Shown: piece by piece, positions 14,791 through 27,680 of the stretch
Layout of the letters: each line of letters opens with the position of its first letter
Position numbering within the stretch: the stretch's first letter is position 1
Assembly: GCF_050948215.1 (NCBI RefSeq)
Contig: NW_027488567.1
Location: forward strand, 558,001-622,000
Source: Halictus rubicundus
Taxonomy: Eukaryota > Arthropoda > Insecta > Hymenoptera > Halictidae
Length of the DNA: 64,000 nucleotides
Reading direction: 5' to 3'
Program-made: the position numbers and the translations under genes
The notes under the pieces: generated by a model
The model's input: only the letters and a program-made list of their open reading frames with translations
Told to the model about the DNA's origin: nothing
Database searches by the model: none

Positions 14791-17128
14791 ATAATGTCGT
14801 ATCCTCTATAATATCGTATCCTCTATAATATCATATCCTGTATCCTATCCTGTCCTCTTTCCTATCCTATCCTCAATCCTATCCTATTCTCTATGGTCTC
14901 CTCTCCTCTATCCTATCCAATACCCTATGTTATCCTCTATCCGATCTTATCCTCTATCCTATCCTATCCTCTATAACATCGTATCCTCTATAATATCGTA
15001 TCCTCTATAATATCGTATCCTGTATCATATCCTGTAATATTTCCTATCCTATCATCAATCCTATCCTATCCTCTATGGTCTCCTATCCTCTATCCTATCC
15101 AATCCCCTATGTTATCCTCTATCCTATCTTATCCTCTATCCTATCCTAACCTCCATCCTATCCTATCCTCTATCCTATCCTATCCTCCATCCTATCCTAT
15201 CCTCTATCCTATAATATCATCTATCATATCCAATTCTCTATCCTATCCTATATTCTATCCTATCCTATCCTCAATTCTTTCCTATGCTCTATCATCTGCT
15301 CTATCCTCTCCTATCCTCAATCCTATCCTATCCTCTATCCGATCCTATCCTCTATCCTATCCAATCCTATATCCTATCCTCTATCCTATCCTATCCTCCA
15401 TCCTATCCTATCCTCTATCCTATAATATCCCCTATCCTATCCTATCCTCTATCCTATCCAATCCTCTACCGTCTCCTATTCTGTATCCGATCCAGTCCCC
15501 TATCCTCTATCCTATCCTATTCTCTATCCTATCCTCTATCGTATCCTATCCTCTATCCTATCCTATCCTCTATCTTCTCCTATCCTCTATCCTATCCCAT
15601 CCTCAATCCTATCCTATCCTCAATTCTATCGTATACTCCATACTATCCTAACCGCTATCCTATCCTATCCTCTATCCTATCCTATACTCTATCCTCTCCT
15701 ATCCTCTATCCTATCCTATCCTCCATCCTATCCTATCCTCTATCCTATAATATCATCTATCCTATCCTATCGTCTATCGTCTCCTATCCTCTATGCTATC
15801 CAATCCCCTATGTTATCCTCTATCCTATCCTATCCTCTATAATATCCTATCCTCTATTCTATACTATCCTCTGTCCTATCCTATCCTCTATCCTATCCTA
15901 TCCTCTATCCTATCCTATCCTATCCTCTATCCTATCCTAACCTCTATCCTATCCTATCCTCTATCCTATCCTATCCTGTATCCTATCCTATCAACTATCC
16001 TATCCTATCCTCTATCCTATCCTATCCTATCAACTATCCTATCCTATCCTTTATCCTATCCTATCGTCTATCCTATCCTATCCTCTATCCTATCCTATCC
16101 TCTGTCCTATCCTATCCTCTCTCCTATCCTATCCTCTATAATATCCTATCCTCTATCCTATCCTATCCTCTGTCCTATAATATCCTCTATCCTATCCTAT
16201 CCTCTATCCTATCCTATCCTCTATCCTATCCTATCCTCTATCCTGTCCTATACTCCATCCTATCCTATCCTCTATTCTATAACATCATCTATCCTATCCT
16301 ATCCTCTATCCTATCCTATCCTCTATCCTATCCTATCCTCTATCCTCTCCTATCCTCTATCCTATCCTATCCTCTATCCTATCCTATCCTCTGTCCTATC
16401 CTATCCTCTCTCCTATCCTATCCTCTATAATATCCTATCCTCTATCCTATCCTATCCTCTATAATATCCTATCCTCTATCCTATCCTATCCTCTGTCCTA
16501 TAATATCCTCTATCCTATCCTATCCTCTATCCTATCCTATCCTATCCTCTATCCTATCCTATCCTCTATCCTATCCTATCCTCTATCCTATCCTATCCTC
16601 TATCCTATCCTATCCTCTATCCTATCCTCTCCTGTATCCTATCCTATCAACTATCCTAACCTATCGTCTATCCTATCCTATCCTCTATAATATCCTATCC
16701 TCTATCCTATCCTATCCTCTGTCCTATCATATCCTCTATCCTATCCTATCCTCTATCCTATCCTATCCTCTATCCTATCCTATCCTCTATCCTGTCCTAT
16801 ACTCCATCCTATCCTATCCTCTATCCTATAACATCATCTATCCTATCCTATCCTCTATCCTATCCTATCCTCTATCCTATCCTATCCTCTATCCTATCCT
16901 GTCCTCTATCCTATCCTATCCTCTATCCTATCCTATCCTCTATCCTATCCTATCCTCTATCCTATCCTATCCTGTATCCTATCCTATCAACTATCCTATC
17001 CTATCCTCTATCCTATCCTATCCTTTATCCTATCCTATCCTCTATCCTATCCTATCCTCTGTCCTATCCTATCCTCTATCCTATCCTATCCTCTATCCTA
17101 TCCTATCCTCTATCGTATCCTATCCTCT
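14791..17128. repeat. Class A 2338-bp tandem unit, first copy
   Basis: The unit runs from ATAATGTCGT at 14791 to the next at 17129, exactly 2338 bp. It contains CTATGGTCTCC near 14892 and 15073, the TATGCTCTATCATCTGCTC element near 15284, ATAATATCCCC at 15422, ACCGTCTCC near 15470, CTATGCTATCC near 15791 and the double CATCAACTATCC near 15990 and 16030. Compared with the previous unit it gains about 143 bp around 15.27-15.41 kb and loses one monomer elsewhere, which accounts for the change from 2212 to 2338 bp. The next unit repeats it closely, and I saw no substitutions in the parts I compared. Confidence 0.88.
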
Positions 17129-18708
17129 ATAATGTCGTATCCTCTATAATATCGTATCCTCTATAATATCATATCCTGTATCCTATCCTGTCCTCTTTCC
17201 TATCCTATCCTCAATCCTATCCTATTCTCTATGGTCTCCTCTCCTCTATCCTATCCAATACCCTATGTTATCCTCTATCCGATCTTATCCTCTATCCTAT
17301 CCTATCCTCTATAACATCGTATCCTCTATAATATCGTATCCTCTATAATATCGTATCCTGTATCATATCCTGTAATATTTCCTATCCTATCATCAATCCT
17401 ATCCTATCCTCTATGGTCTCCTATCCTCTATCCTATCCAATCCCCTATGTTATCCTCTATCCTATCTTATCCTCTATCCTATCCTAACCTCCATCCTATC
17501 CTATCCTCTATCCTATCCTATCCTCCATCCTATCCTATCCTCTATCCTATAATATCATCTATCATATCCAATTCTCTATCCTATCCTATATTCTATCCTA
17601 TCCTATCCTCAATTCTTTCCTATGCTCTATCATCTGCTCTATCCTCTCCTATCCTCAATCCTATCCTATCCTCTATCCGATCCTATCCTCTATCCTATCC
17701 AATCCTATATCCTATCCTCTATCCTATCCTATCCTCCATCCTATCCTATCCTCTATCCTATAATATCCCCTATCCTATCCTATCCTCTATCCTATCCAAT
17801 CCTCTACCGTCTCCTATTCTGTATCCGATCCAGTCCCCTATCCTCTATCCTATCCTATTCTCTATCCTATCCTCTATCGTATCCTATCCTCTATCCTATC
17901 CTATCCTCTATCTTCTCCTATCCTCTATCCTATCCCATCCTCAATCCTATCCTATCCTCAATTCTATCGTATACTCCATACTATCCTAACCGCTATCCTA
18001 TCCTATCCTCTATCCTATCCTATACTCTATCCTCTCCTATCCTCTATCCTATCCTATCCTCCATCCTATCCTATCCTCTATCCTATAATATCATCTATCC
18101 TATCCTATCGTCTATCGTCTCCTATCCTCTATGCTATCCAATCCCCTATGTTATCCTCTATCCTATCCTATCCTCTATAATATCCTATCCTCTATTCTAT
18201 ACTATCCTCTGTCCTATCCTATCCTCTATCCTATCCTATCCTCTATCCTATCCTATCCTATCCTCTATCCTATCCTAACCTCTATCCTATCCTATCCTCT
18301 ATCCTATCCTATCCTGTATCCTATCCTATCAACTATCCTATCCTATCCTCTATCCTATCCTATCCTATCAACTATCCTATCCTATCCTTTATCCTATCCT
18401 ATCGTCTATCCTATCCTATCCTCTATCCTATCCTATCCTCTGTCCTATCCTATCCTCTCTCCTATCCTATCCTCTATAATATCCTATCCTCTATCCTATC
18501 CTATCCTCTGTCCTATAATATCCTCTATCCTATCCTATCCTCTATCCTATCCTATCCTCTATCCTATCCTATCCTCTATCCTGTCCTATACTCCATCCTA
18601 TCCTATCCTCTATTCTATAACATCATCTATCCTATCCTATCCTCTATCCTATCCTATCCTCTATCCTATCCTATCCTCTATCCTCTCCTATCCTCTATCC
18701 TATCCTAT
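17129..18708. repeat. Class A 2338-bp tandem unit, second copy (truncated)
   Basis: This repeats the preceding unit at an offset of 2338 bp, checked at ATAATGTCGT (17129), at the ATG of the CCCCTATGTTATCC core (17447) and at ATAATATCCCC (17760). The match stops near 18708, where TATCCTATCATCTATCC replaces the expected consensus monomer. The array then switches to the arrangement seen after 7.58 kb, so the last third of the unit is missing. No further ATAATGTCGT occurs to the right, making this the last unit of that period in the window. Confidence 0.85.
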
Positions 18709-21700
18709 CATCTATCCTATCCTATCCTGTATCCTATCCTATCAACTATCCTATCCTATCCTCTATCCTATCCTATCCTATCAACTATCCTATCCTATCC
18801 TTTATCCTATCCTATCGTCTATCCTATCCTATCCTCTATCCTATCCTATCCTCTGTCCTATCCTATCCTCTCTCCTATCCTATCCTCTATAATATCCTAT
18901 CCTCTATCCTATCCTATCCTCTGTCCTATAATATCCTCTATCCTATCCTATCCTCTATCCTATCCTATCCTCTATCCTATCCTATCCTCTATCCTATCCT
19001 ATCCTCTTTCCTGTCCTATACTCCATCCTATCCTATCCTCTATTCTATAACATCATCTATCCTATCCTATCCTCTATCCTATCCTATCCTCTATCCTATC
19101 CTATCCTCTTTCCTATCCTATCCTCAATCCTATCCTATCCTCTATGGTCTCCTCTCCTCAATCCTATCCAATCCCCTATGTTATCCTCTATCCTATCTTA
19201 TCCTCTATCCTATCCTAACCTCCATCCTATCCTATCCTCTATCCTATCCTATCCTCCATCCTATCCTATCCTCTATCCTATCCTATCCTATCCTCTATCC
19301 TATCCTATCCTCTATCCTATCCTATCCTCTATCCTATCCTATCCTATCCTCTATCCTATCCTATCCTGTATCCTATCCTATCAACTATCCTATCCTATCC
19401 TCTATCCTATCCTATCCTATCAACTATCCTATCCTATCCTTTATCCTATCCTATCGTCTATCCTATCCTATCCTCTATCCTATCCTATCCTCTGTCCTAT
19501 CCTATCCTCTCTCCTATCCTATCCTCTATCCTATCTTATCCTCTATCCTATCCTAACCTCCATCCTATCCTATCCTCTGTCCTATCCTATCCTCTCTCCT
19601 ATCCTATCCTCCATCCTATCCTATCCTCTATCCTATCCTATCCTCTATCCTATCCTATCCTGTATCCTATCCTATCAACTATCCTATCCTATCCTCTATC
19701 CTATCCTATCCTCTATAATATCCTATCCTCTATCCTATCCTATCCTCTGTCCTATAATATCCTCTATCCTATCCTATCCTCTATCCTATCCTATCCTCTA
19801 TCCTATCCTATTCTCTATCCTATCCTATCCTCTATAATATCGTATCCTCTATAATATCGTATCCTGTATCCTATCCTGTCCTCTTTCCTATCCTATCCTC
19901 AATCCTATCCTATCCTCTATGGTCTCCTCTCCTCAATCCTATCCAATCCCCTATGTTATCCTCTATCCTATCTTATCCTCTATCCTATCCTATCCTCTAT
20001 CCTATCCTATCCTCTATCCTATCCTATCCTGTATCCTATCCTATCAACTATCCTATCCTATCCTCTATCCTATCCTATCCTCTATCCTATCCTATCCTCT
20101 ATCCTATCCTATCCTATCCTCTATCCTATCCTAACCTCTATCCTATCCTATCCTCTATCCTATCCTATCCTGTATCCTATCCTATCAACTATCCTATCCT
20201 ATCCTCTATCCTATCCTATCCTATCAACTATCCTATCCTATCCTATCCTTTATCCTATCCTATCGTCTATCCTATCCTATCCTCTATCCTATCCTATCCT
20301 CTGTCCTATCCTATCCTCTCTCCTATCCTATCCTCTATAATATCCTATCCTCTATCCTATCCTATCCTCTGTCCTATAATATCCTCTATCCTATCCTATC
20401 CTCTATCCTATCCTATCCTCTATCCTATCCTATCCTCTATCCTGTCCTATACTCCATCCTATCCTATCCTCTATTCTATAACATCATCTATCCTATCCTA
20501 TCCTCTATCCTATCCTATCCTCTATCCTATCCTATCCTCTATCCTCTCCTATCCTCTATCCTATCCTATCATCTATCCTATCCTATCCTGTATCCTATCC
20601 TATCAACTATCCTATCCTATCCTCTATCCTATCCTATCCTATCAACTATCCTATCCTATCCTTTATCCTATCCTATCGTCTATCCTATCCTATCCTCTAT
20701 CCTATCCTATCCTCTGTCCTATCCTATCCTCTCTCCTATCCTATCCTCTATAATATCCTATCCTCTATCCTATCCTATCCTCTGTCCTATAATATCCTCT
20801 ATCCTATCCTATCCTCTATCCTATCCTATCCTCTATCCTATCCTATCCTCTATCCTATCCTATCCTCTTTCCTGTCCTATACTCCATCCTATCCTATCCT
20901 CTATTCTATAACATCATCTATCCTATCCTATCCTCTATCCTATCCTATCCTCTATCCTATCCTATCCTCTTTCCTATCCTATCCTCAATCCTATCCTATC
21001 CTCTATGGTCTCCTCTCCTCAATCCTATCCAATCCCCTATGTTATCCTCTATCCTATCTTATCCTCTATCCTATCCTAACCTCCATCCTATCCTATCCTC
21101 TATCCTATCCTATCCTCCATCCTATCCTATCCTCTATCCTATCCTATCCTATCCTCTATCCTATCCTATCCTCTATCCTATCCTATCCTCTATCCTATCC
21201 TATCCTCTATCCTATCCTATCCTGTATCCTATCCTATCAACTATCCTATCCTATCCTCTATCCTATCCTATCCTATCAACTATCCTATCCTATCCTTTAT
21301 CCTATCCTATCGTCTATCCTATCCTATCCTCTATCCTATCCTATCCTCTGTCCTATCCTATCCTCTCTCCTATCCTATCCTCTATCCTATCTTATCCTCT
21401 ATCCTATCCTAACCTCCATCCTATCCTATCCTCTGTCCTATCCTATCCTCTCTCCTATCCTATCCTCCATCCTATCCTATCCTCTATCCTATCCTATCCT
21501 CTATCCTATCCTATCCTGTATCCTATCCTATCAACTATCCTATCCTATCCTCTATCCTATCCTATCCTCTATAATATCCTATCCTCTATCCTATCCTATC
21601 CTCTATCCTATCCTATTCTCTATCCTATCCTATCCTCTATAATATCGTATCCTCTATAATATCGTATCCTGTATCCTATCCTGTCCTCTTTCCTATCCTA

Positions 21701-24180
21701 TCCTCAATCCTATCCTATCCTCTATGGTCTCCTCTCCTCAATCCTATCCAATCCCCTATGTTATCCTCTATCCTATCTTATCCTCTATCCTATCCTATCC
21801 TCTATCCTATCCTATCCTCTATCCTATCCTATCCTGTATCCTATCCTATCAACTATCCTATCCTATCCTCTATCCTATCCTATCCTATCAACTATCCTAT
21901 CCTATCCTTTATCCTATCCTATCGTCTATCCTATCCTATTCTCTATCCTATTCTATCCTCTATAATATCGTATCCTCTATAATATCGTATCCTGTATCCT
22001 ATCCTGTCCTCTTTCCTATCCTATCCTCAATCCTATCCAATCCCCTATGTTATCCTCTATCCTATCTTATCCTCTATCCTATCCTAACCTCCATCCTATC
22101 CTATCCTCTATCCTATCCTATCCTCCATCCTATCCTATCCTCTATCCTATCCTATCCTATCCTCTATCCTATCCTATCCTCTGTCCTATCCTATCCTCTC
22201 TCCTATCCTATCCTCTATAATATCCTATCCTCTATCCTATCCTATCCTCTGTCCTATAATATCCTCTATCCTATCCTATCCTCTATCCTATCCTATCCTC
22301 TATCCTATCCTATCCTCTATCCTGTCCTATACTCCACCCTATCCTATCCTCTATTCTATAACATCATCTATCCTATCCTATCCTCTATCCTATCCTATCC
22401 TCTATCCTATCCTATCCTCTTTCCTATCCTATCCTCAATCCTATCCTATCCTCTATGGTCTCCTCTCCTCAATCCTATCCAATCCCCTATGTTATCCTCT
22501 ATCCTATCTTATCCTCTATCCTATCCTAACCTCCATCCTATCCTATCCTCCATCCTATCCTATCCTCCATCCTATCCTATCCTCTATCCTATCCTATCCT
22601 ATCCTCTATCCTATCCTATCCTCTATCCTATCCTATCCTCTATCCTATCCTATCCTCTATCCTATCCTATCCTGTATCCTATCCTATCAACTATCCTATC
22701 CTATCCTCTATCCTATCCTATCCTATCAACTATCCTATCCTATCCTTTATCCTATCCTATCGTCTATCCTATCCTATCCTCTATCCTATCCTATCCTCTA
22801 TCCTATCCTATCCTCTGTCCTATCCTATCCTCTATCCTATCCTATCCTCTATCCTATCCTATTCTCTATCCTATCCTATCCTCTATAATATCGTATCCTC
22901 TATAATATCGTATCCTGTATCCTATCCTGTCCTCTTTCCTATCCTATCCTCAATCCTATCCTATCCTCTATGGTCTCCTCTCCTCAATCCTATCCAATCC
23001 CCTATGTTATCCTCTATCCTATCTTATCCTCTATCCTATTCTAACCTCCATCCTATCCTATCCTCTATCCTATCCTATCCTCCATCCTATCCTATCCTCT
23101 ATCCTATCCTATCCTATCCTCTATCCTATCCTATCCTCTGTCCTATAATATCCTCTATCCTATCCTATCCTCTATCCTATCCTATCCTCTATCCTATCCT
23201 ATCCTCTATCCTGTCCTATACTCCATCCTATCCTATCCTCTATTCTATAACATCATCTATCCTATCCTATCCTCTATCCTATCCTATCCTCTATCCTATC
23301 CTATCCTCTTTACCTATCCTATCCTCAATCCTATCCTATCCTCTATGGTCTCCTCTCCTCAATCCTATCCAATCCCCTATGTTATCCTCTATCCTATCTT
23401 ATCCTCTATCCTATCCTAACCTCCATCCTATCCTATCCTCTATCCTATCCTATCCTCCATCCTATCCTATCCTCTATCCTATCCTATCCTATCCTCTATC
23501 CTATCCTATCCTCTATCCTATCCTATCCTCTATCCTATCCTATCCTCTATCCTATCCTATCCTGTATCCTATCCTATCAACTATCCTTATCCTATCCTCT
23601 ATCCTATCCTATCCTATCAACTATCCTATCCTATCCTTTATCCTATCCTATCCTCTATCCTATCCTATCCTGTATCCTATCCTATCAACTATCCTTATCC
23701 TATCCTCTATCCTATCCTATCCTATCAACTATCCTATCCTATCCTTTATCCTATCCTATCGTCTATCCTATCCTATCCTCTATCCTATCCTATCCTCTGT
23801 CCTATCCTATCCTCTCTCCTATCCTATCCTCTATCCTATCTTATCCTCTATCCTATCCTAACCTCCATCCTATCCTATCCTCTGTCCTATCCTATCCACT
23901 CTCCTATCCTATCCTCCATCCTATCCTATCCTCTATCCTATCCTATCCTCTATCCTATCCTATCCTGTATCCTATCCTATCAACTATCCTATCCTATCCT
24001 CTATCCTATCCTATCCTCTATAATATCCTATCCTCTATCCTATCCTATCCTCTATCCTATCCTATCCTCTATCCTCTCCTATCCTCTATCCTATCCTATC
24101 CTCTATCCTATCCTATCCTGTATCCTATCCTATCAACTATCCTATCCTATCCTCCATCCTATCCTATCCTCTATCCTATA
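18709..24180. repeat. Class A mosaic, second copy of the 7.6-11.65 kb region
   Basis: Most of this block is a duplicate of 7.6-11.65 kb, at offsets of 10551 to 12429 bp depending on the segment. It also has its own tandem step: the part ending near 18892 recurs ending near 20753, and the core ATG at 19178 recurs at 21039, both 1861 bp apart. The diagnostic modules are CATCAACTATCC, CTATGGTCTCC, CTAACCTCC and ACATCATCTATCC. CAACTATCCTTATCC, with a 1-bp T insertion, occurs twice near 23.58 and 23.69 kb and matches the pair near 11.47 and 11.58 kb. The right edge near 24.18 kb is where class A modules largely stop. Confidence 0.8.
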
Positions 24181-26673
24181 ATATCATCTATCCTATCCTA
24201 TCCTCTATCCTATCCTATCCTCTATCGTCTCCTATCCTCTATGCTATCCAATCCCCTATGTTATCCTCTATCCTATCCTATCCTCTATAATATCCTATCC
24301 TCTATCCTATCCTATCCTCTGTCCTATAATATCCTCTATCCTATCCTATCCTCTATCCTATCCTATCCTCTATCCTATCCTATCCTCTATCCTATCCTAT
24401 CCTCTATCTTGTCCTATCCTCCATCCTATTATATCCTCTATCCTATAACATCATCTATCCTATCCTATCCTCTATCCTATCCTATCCTCTATCCTATCCT
24501 ATCCTCTATCCTATCCTATCCTCTATCCTATCCTATCCTCTATCCTATCCTCTATCCTATCCTCTATCCTATCCTATCCTCTATCCTATCCTATCCTGTG
24601 TCCTATCGTATCCTCTATACTATCCTATCCTCTATCCTATCCGATATTCTATCCTATCCTATCCTCTATCCTATCCTATCCTCTGTCCTATCCTATCCTC
24701 TATCCTATCCTATCCTCTATCCTATCCTATCCTCTACGCTATCCTATCCTCTATCCTATCCTATCCTCTATCCTATCCTATCCTTTATCCTATCCTATCC
24801 TCTATCCTATCCTATCCTCTATAATATCGTATCCTGTATCATATCGCATCCTCTATCCTATACAATCCTCTATCCTATCCTATCCTCTATGCTATCCTAT
24901 CCTCTATCCTATCCAATCCTCTACCGTCTCCTATCCTGTATCCGATCCCATCCCCTATCCTCTATCCTATCCTATTATCTATCCTATCCTCTATCCTATC
25001 CTATCCTCTGTCCTATCCTATCCTATATCCTATCCTATCCTCTATCCTATCCTATCCTCTATCCTATCCTATCCTCTATCCTATCCTATCCTCTATCCTA
25101 TCCTATCCTTTATCCTATCCTATCCTCTATCCTATCCTATCCTCTATAATATCGTATCCTGTATCCTATCGCATCCTCTATCCTATACAATCCTCTATCC
25201 TATCCTATCCTCTATCCTGTCCTATCCTCTATCCTATCCAATCCTCTACCGTCTCCTATCCTGTATCCGATCCAATCCCCTATCCTCTATCCTATCCTAT
25301 TATCTATCCTATCCTCTATCGTATCGTATCCTCTATCCTATCCTATCCTCTATCTTCTCCTATCCTCGATCCTATCCTATCCTCAACCCTATCCTATCCT
25401 CAATTCTATCGTATACTCCACCCTATCCTATCCGCTATCCTATCCTATCCTCTATCCTATAATATCCTCTATACTATCCAATACTCTATCCTATCCTCTA
25501 TCCTATCCTCTATCGTATCCTATCCTCTATCCTATCCTATCCTCTATCCTATCCTATCCTCTATCCTATCCTATCCTCCATCCTATCCCATCCTCTATCC
25601 TATCCTATCCTCTATCCTATCCTATCCACCATCCTATCCTATCCTCTATCCTATCCTATCCTCTATCCTATTCTGTCCTCTTTCCAATCCTATCATCAAT
25701 CCTATCCTATACTCTATCCTATCCAATCCCCTATGTTATCCCCTATCCTATCCTATCCTCTATAATATCGTATCCTCTATCATATCCTATCCTCTTTCCT
25801 ATAATATCATCTATCCTATCCTATCCTCCATCCTATCCTATCCGCTATCCTATCCTATCCTCTATCCTATAATATCCTCTATCCTATCCAATACTCTATC
25901 CTATCCTCTATCCTATCCTCTATCGTATCCTATCCTCTATCCTATCCTATCCTCTATCCTATCCTATCCTCTATCCTATCCTATCCTCCATCCTATCCCA
26001 TCCTCTATCCTATTCTATCCTCTATCCTATCCTATCCTCTATCCTATCCTATCCTCTATCCTATCCTATCCTCTATCCTATCCTATACTCTATCCCATCC
26101 TATCCTCTATCCTACCCTATCCTTTATCCTATCCTATCCTCTATCCTATCCAATCCTCTATCCTATCCTATCCTCTATCCTATCCTATCCTCTATCCTAT
26201 CCTATCCTCTATCCTATCCTATCCTCTATAATATCGTATCCTCTATAATATCGTATCCTGTATCCTATCCTGTCCTCTTTCCTATCCTATCCTCAATCCA
26301 ATCCTATCCTCTATCCTATCGTATCCTCTATCCTATCCTATCCTCTATCCTATCCTATCCTCTATCCTATCCTATCCTGTATCCTATCCTATCCTCTATC
26401 CTATCCTATCCTCTATCCTATCCGATCCTCTATCCTATCCTATCCTCTATCCTATCCTATTCTCTATCCTATCCTATCCTATATCCTATCCTATCCTCTA
26501 TCCTATCCTCTATCCTATCCTATCCTCCATAATATCGTATCCTCTATAATATCGTATCCTGTATCCTATCCTGTCCTCTTTCCTATCCTATACTATATCC
26601 TATCCTATCCTCTATCCTATCCTATCCTCCATCCTATCCCATCCTCTATCCTATCCTATCCTCTATCCTATCC

Positions 26674-27289
26674 TATCCACCATCCTATCCTATCCTCTAT
26701 CCTATCCTATCCTCTATCCTATTCTGTCCTCTTTCCAATCCTATCATCAATCCTATCCTATACTCTATCCTATCCAATCCCCTATGTTATCCCCTATCCT
26801 ATCCTATCCTCTATAATATCGTATCCTCTATCATATCCTATCCTCTTTCCTATAATATCATCTATCCTATCCTATCCTCCATCCTATCCTATCCGCTATC
26901 CTATCCTATCCTCTATCCTATAATATCCTCTATCCTATCCAATACTCTATCCTATCCTCTATCCTATCCTCTATCGTATCCTATCCACCATCCTATCCTA
27001 TCCTCTATCCTATCCTATCCTCTATCCTATTCTGTCCTCTTTCCAATCCTATCATCAATCCTATCCTATACTCTATCCTATCCAATCCCCTATGTTATCC
27101 CCTATCCTATCCTATCCTCTATAATATCGTATCCTCTATCATATCCTATCCTCTTTCCTATAATATCATCTATCCTATCCTATCCTCCATCCTATCCTAT
27201 CCGCTATCCTATCCTATCCTCTATCCTATAATATCCTCTATCCTATCCAATACTCTATCCTATCCTCTATCCTATCCTCTATCGTATCC
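26674..27289. repeat. 308-bp tandem duplication in class B
   Basis: TATCCACCATCC at 26674 recurs at 26982, and the following order (CTATTCTGTCC, TTTCCAATCC, TATCATCAATCC, the CCCCTATGTTATCC core, TATCATATCC, TATCCGCTATCC, CCAATACTC) is the same in both. The copies abut directly. Single versions of the module occur near 25.62 and 28.10 kb, so this is a local doubling. Confidence 0.8.
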
Positions 27290-27442
27290 TATCCTCTATC
27301 CTATCCTATCCTCTATCCTATCCTATCCTCTATCCTATCCTATCCTGCATCCTATCCCATCCTCTATCCTATTCTATCCTCTATCCTATCCTATCCTCTA
27401 TCCTATCCTATCCTCTATCCTATCCTATCCTCTATCCTATCC

Positions 27443-27680
27443 TATACTCTATCCCATCCTATCCTCTATCCTACCCTATCCTTTATCCTATCCTATCCTC
27501 TATCCTATCTAATCCTCTATCCTATCCTATCCTCTATCCTATCCTATCCTCTATCCTATCCTATACTCTATCCCATCCTATCCTCTATCCTACCCTATCC
27601 TTTATCCTATCCTATCCTCTATCCTATCTAATCCTCTATCCTATCCTATCCTCTATCCTATCCTATCCTCTATCCTATCC
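27443..27680. repeat. 119-bp tandem duplication (seven monomers)
   Basis: TATACTCTATCCCATCC starts at 27443 and again at 27562, exactly 119 bp or 7 x 17 bp later. Both copies include CTACCCTATCCTTTATCC and the rare CTATCTAATCC. The repeat size equals a whole number of monomers, as expected from misaligned exchange in register. Confidence 0.85.
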
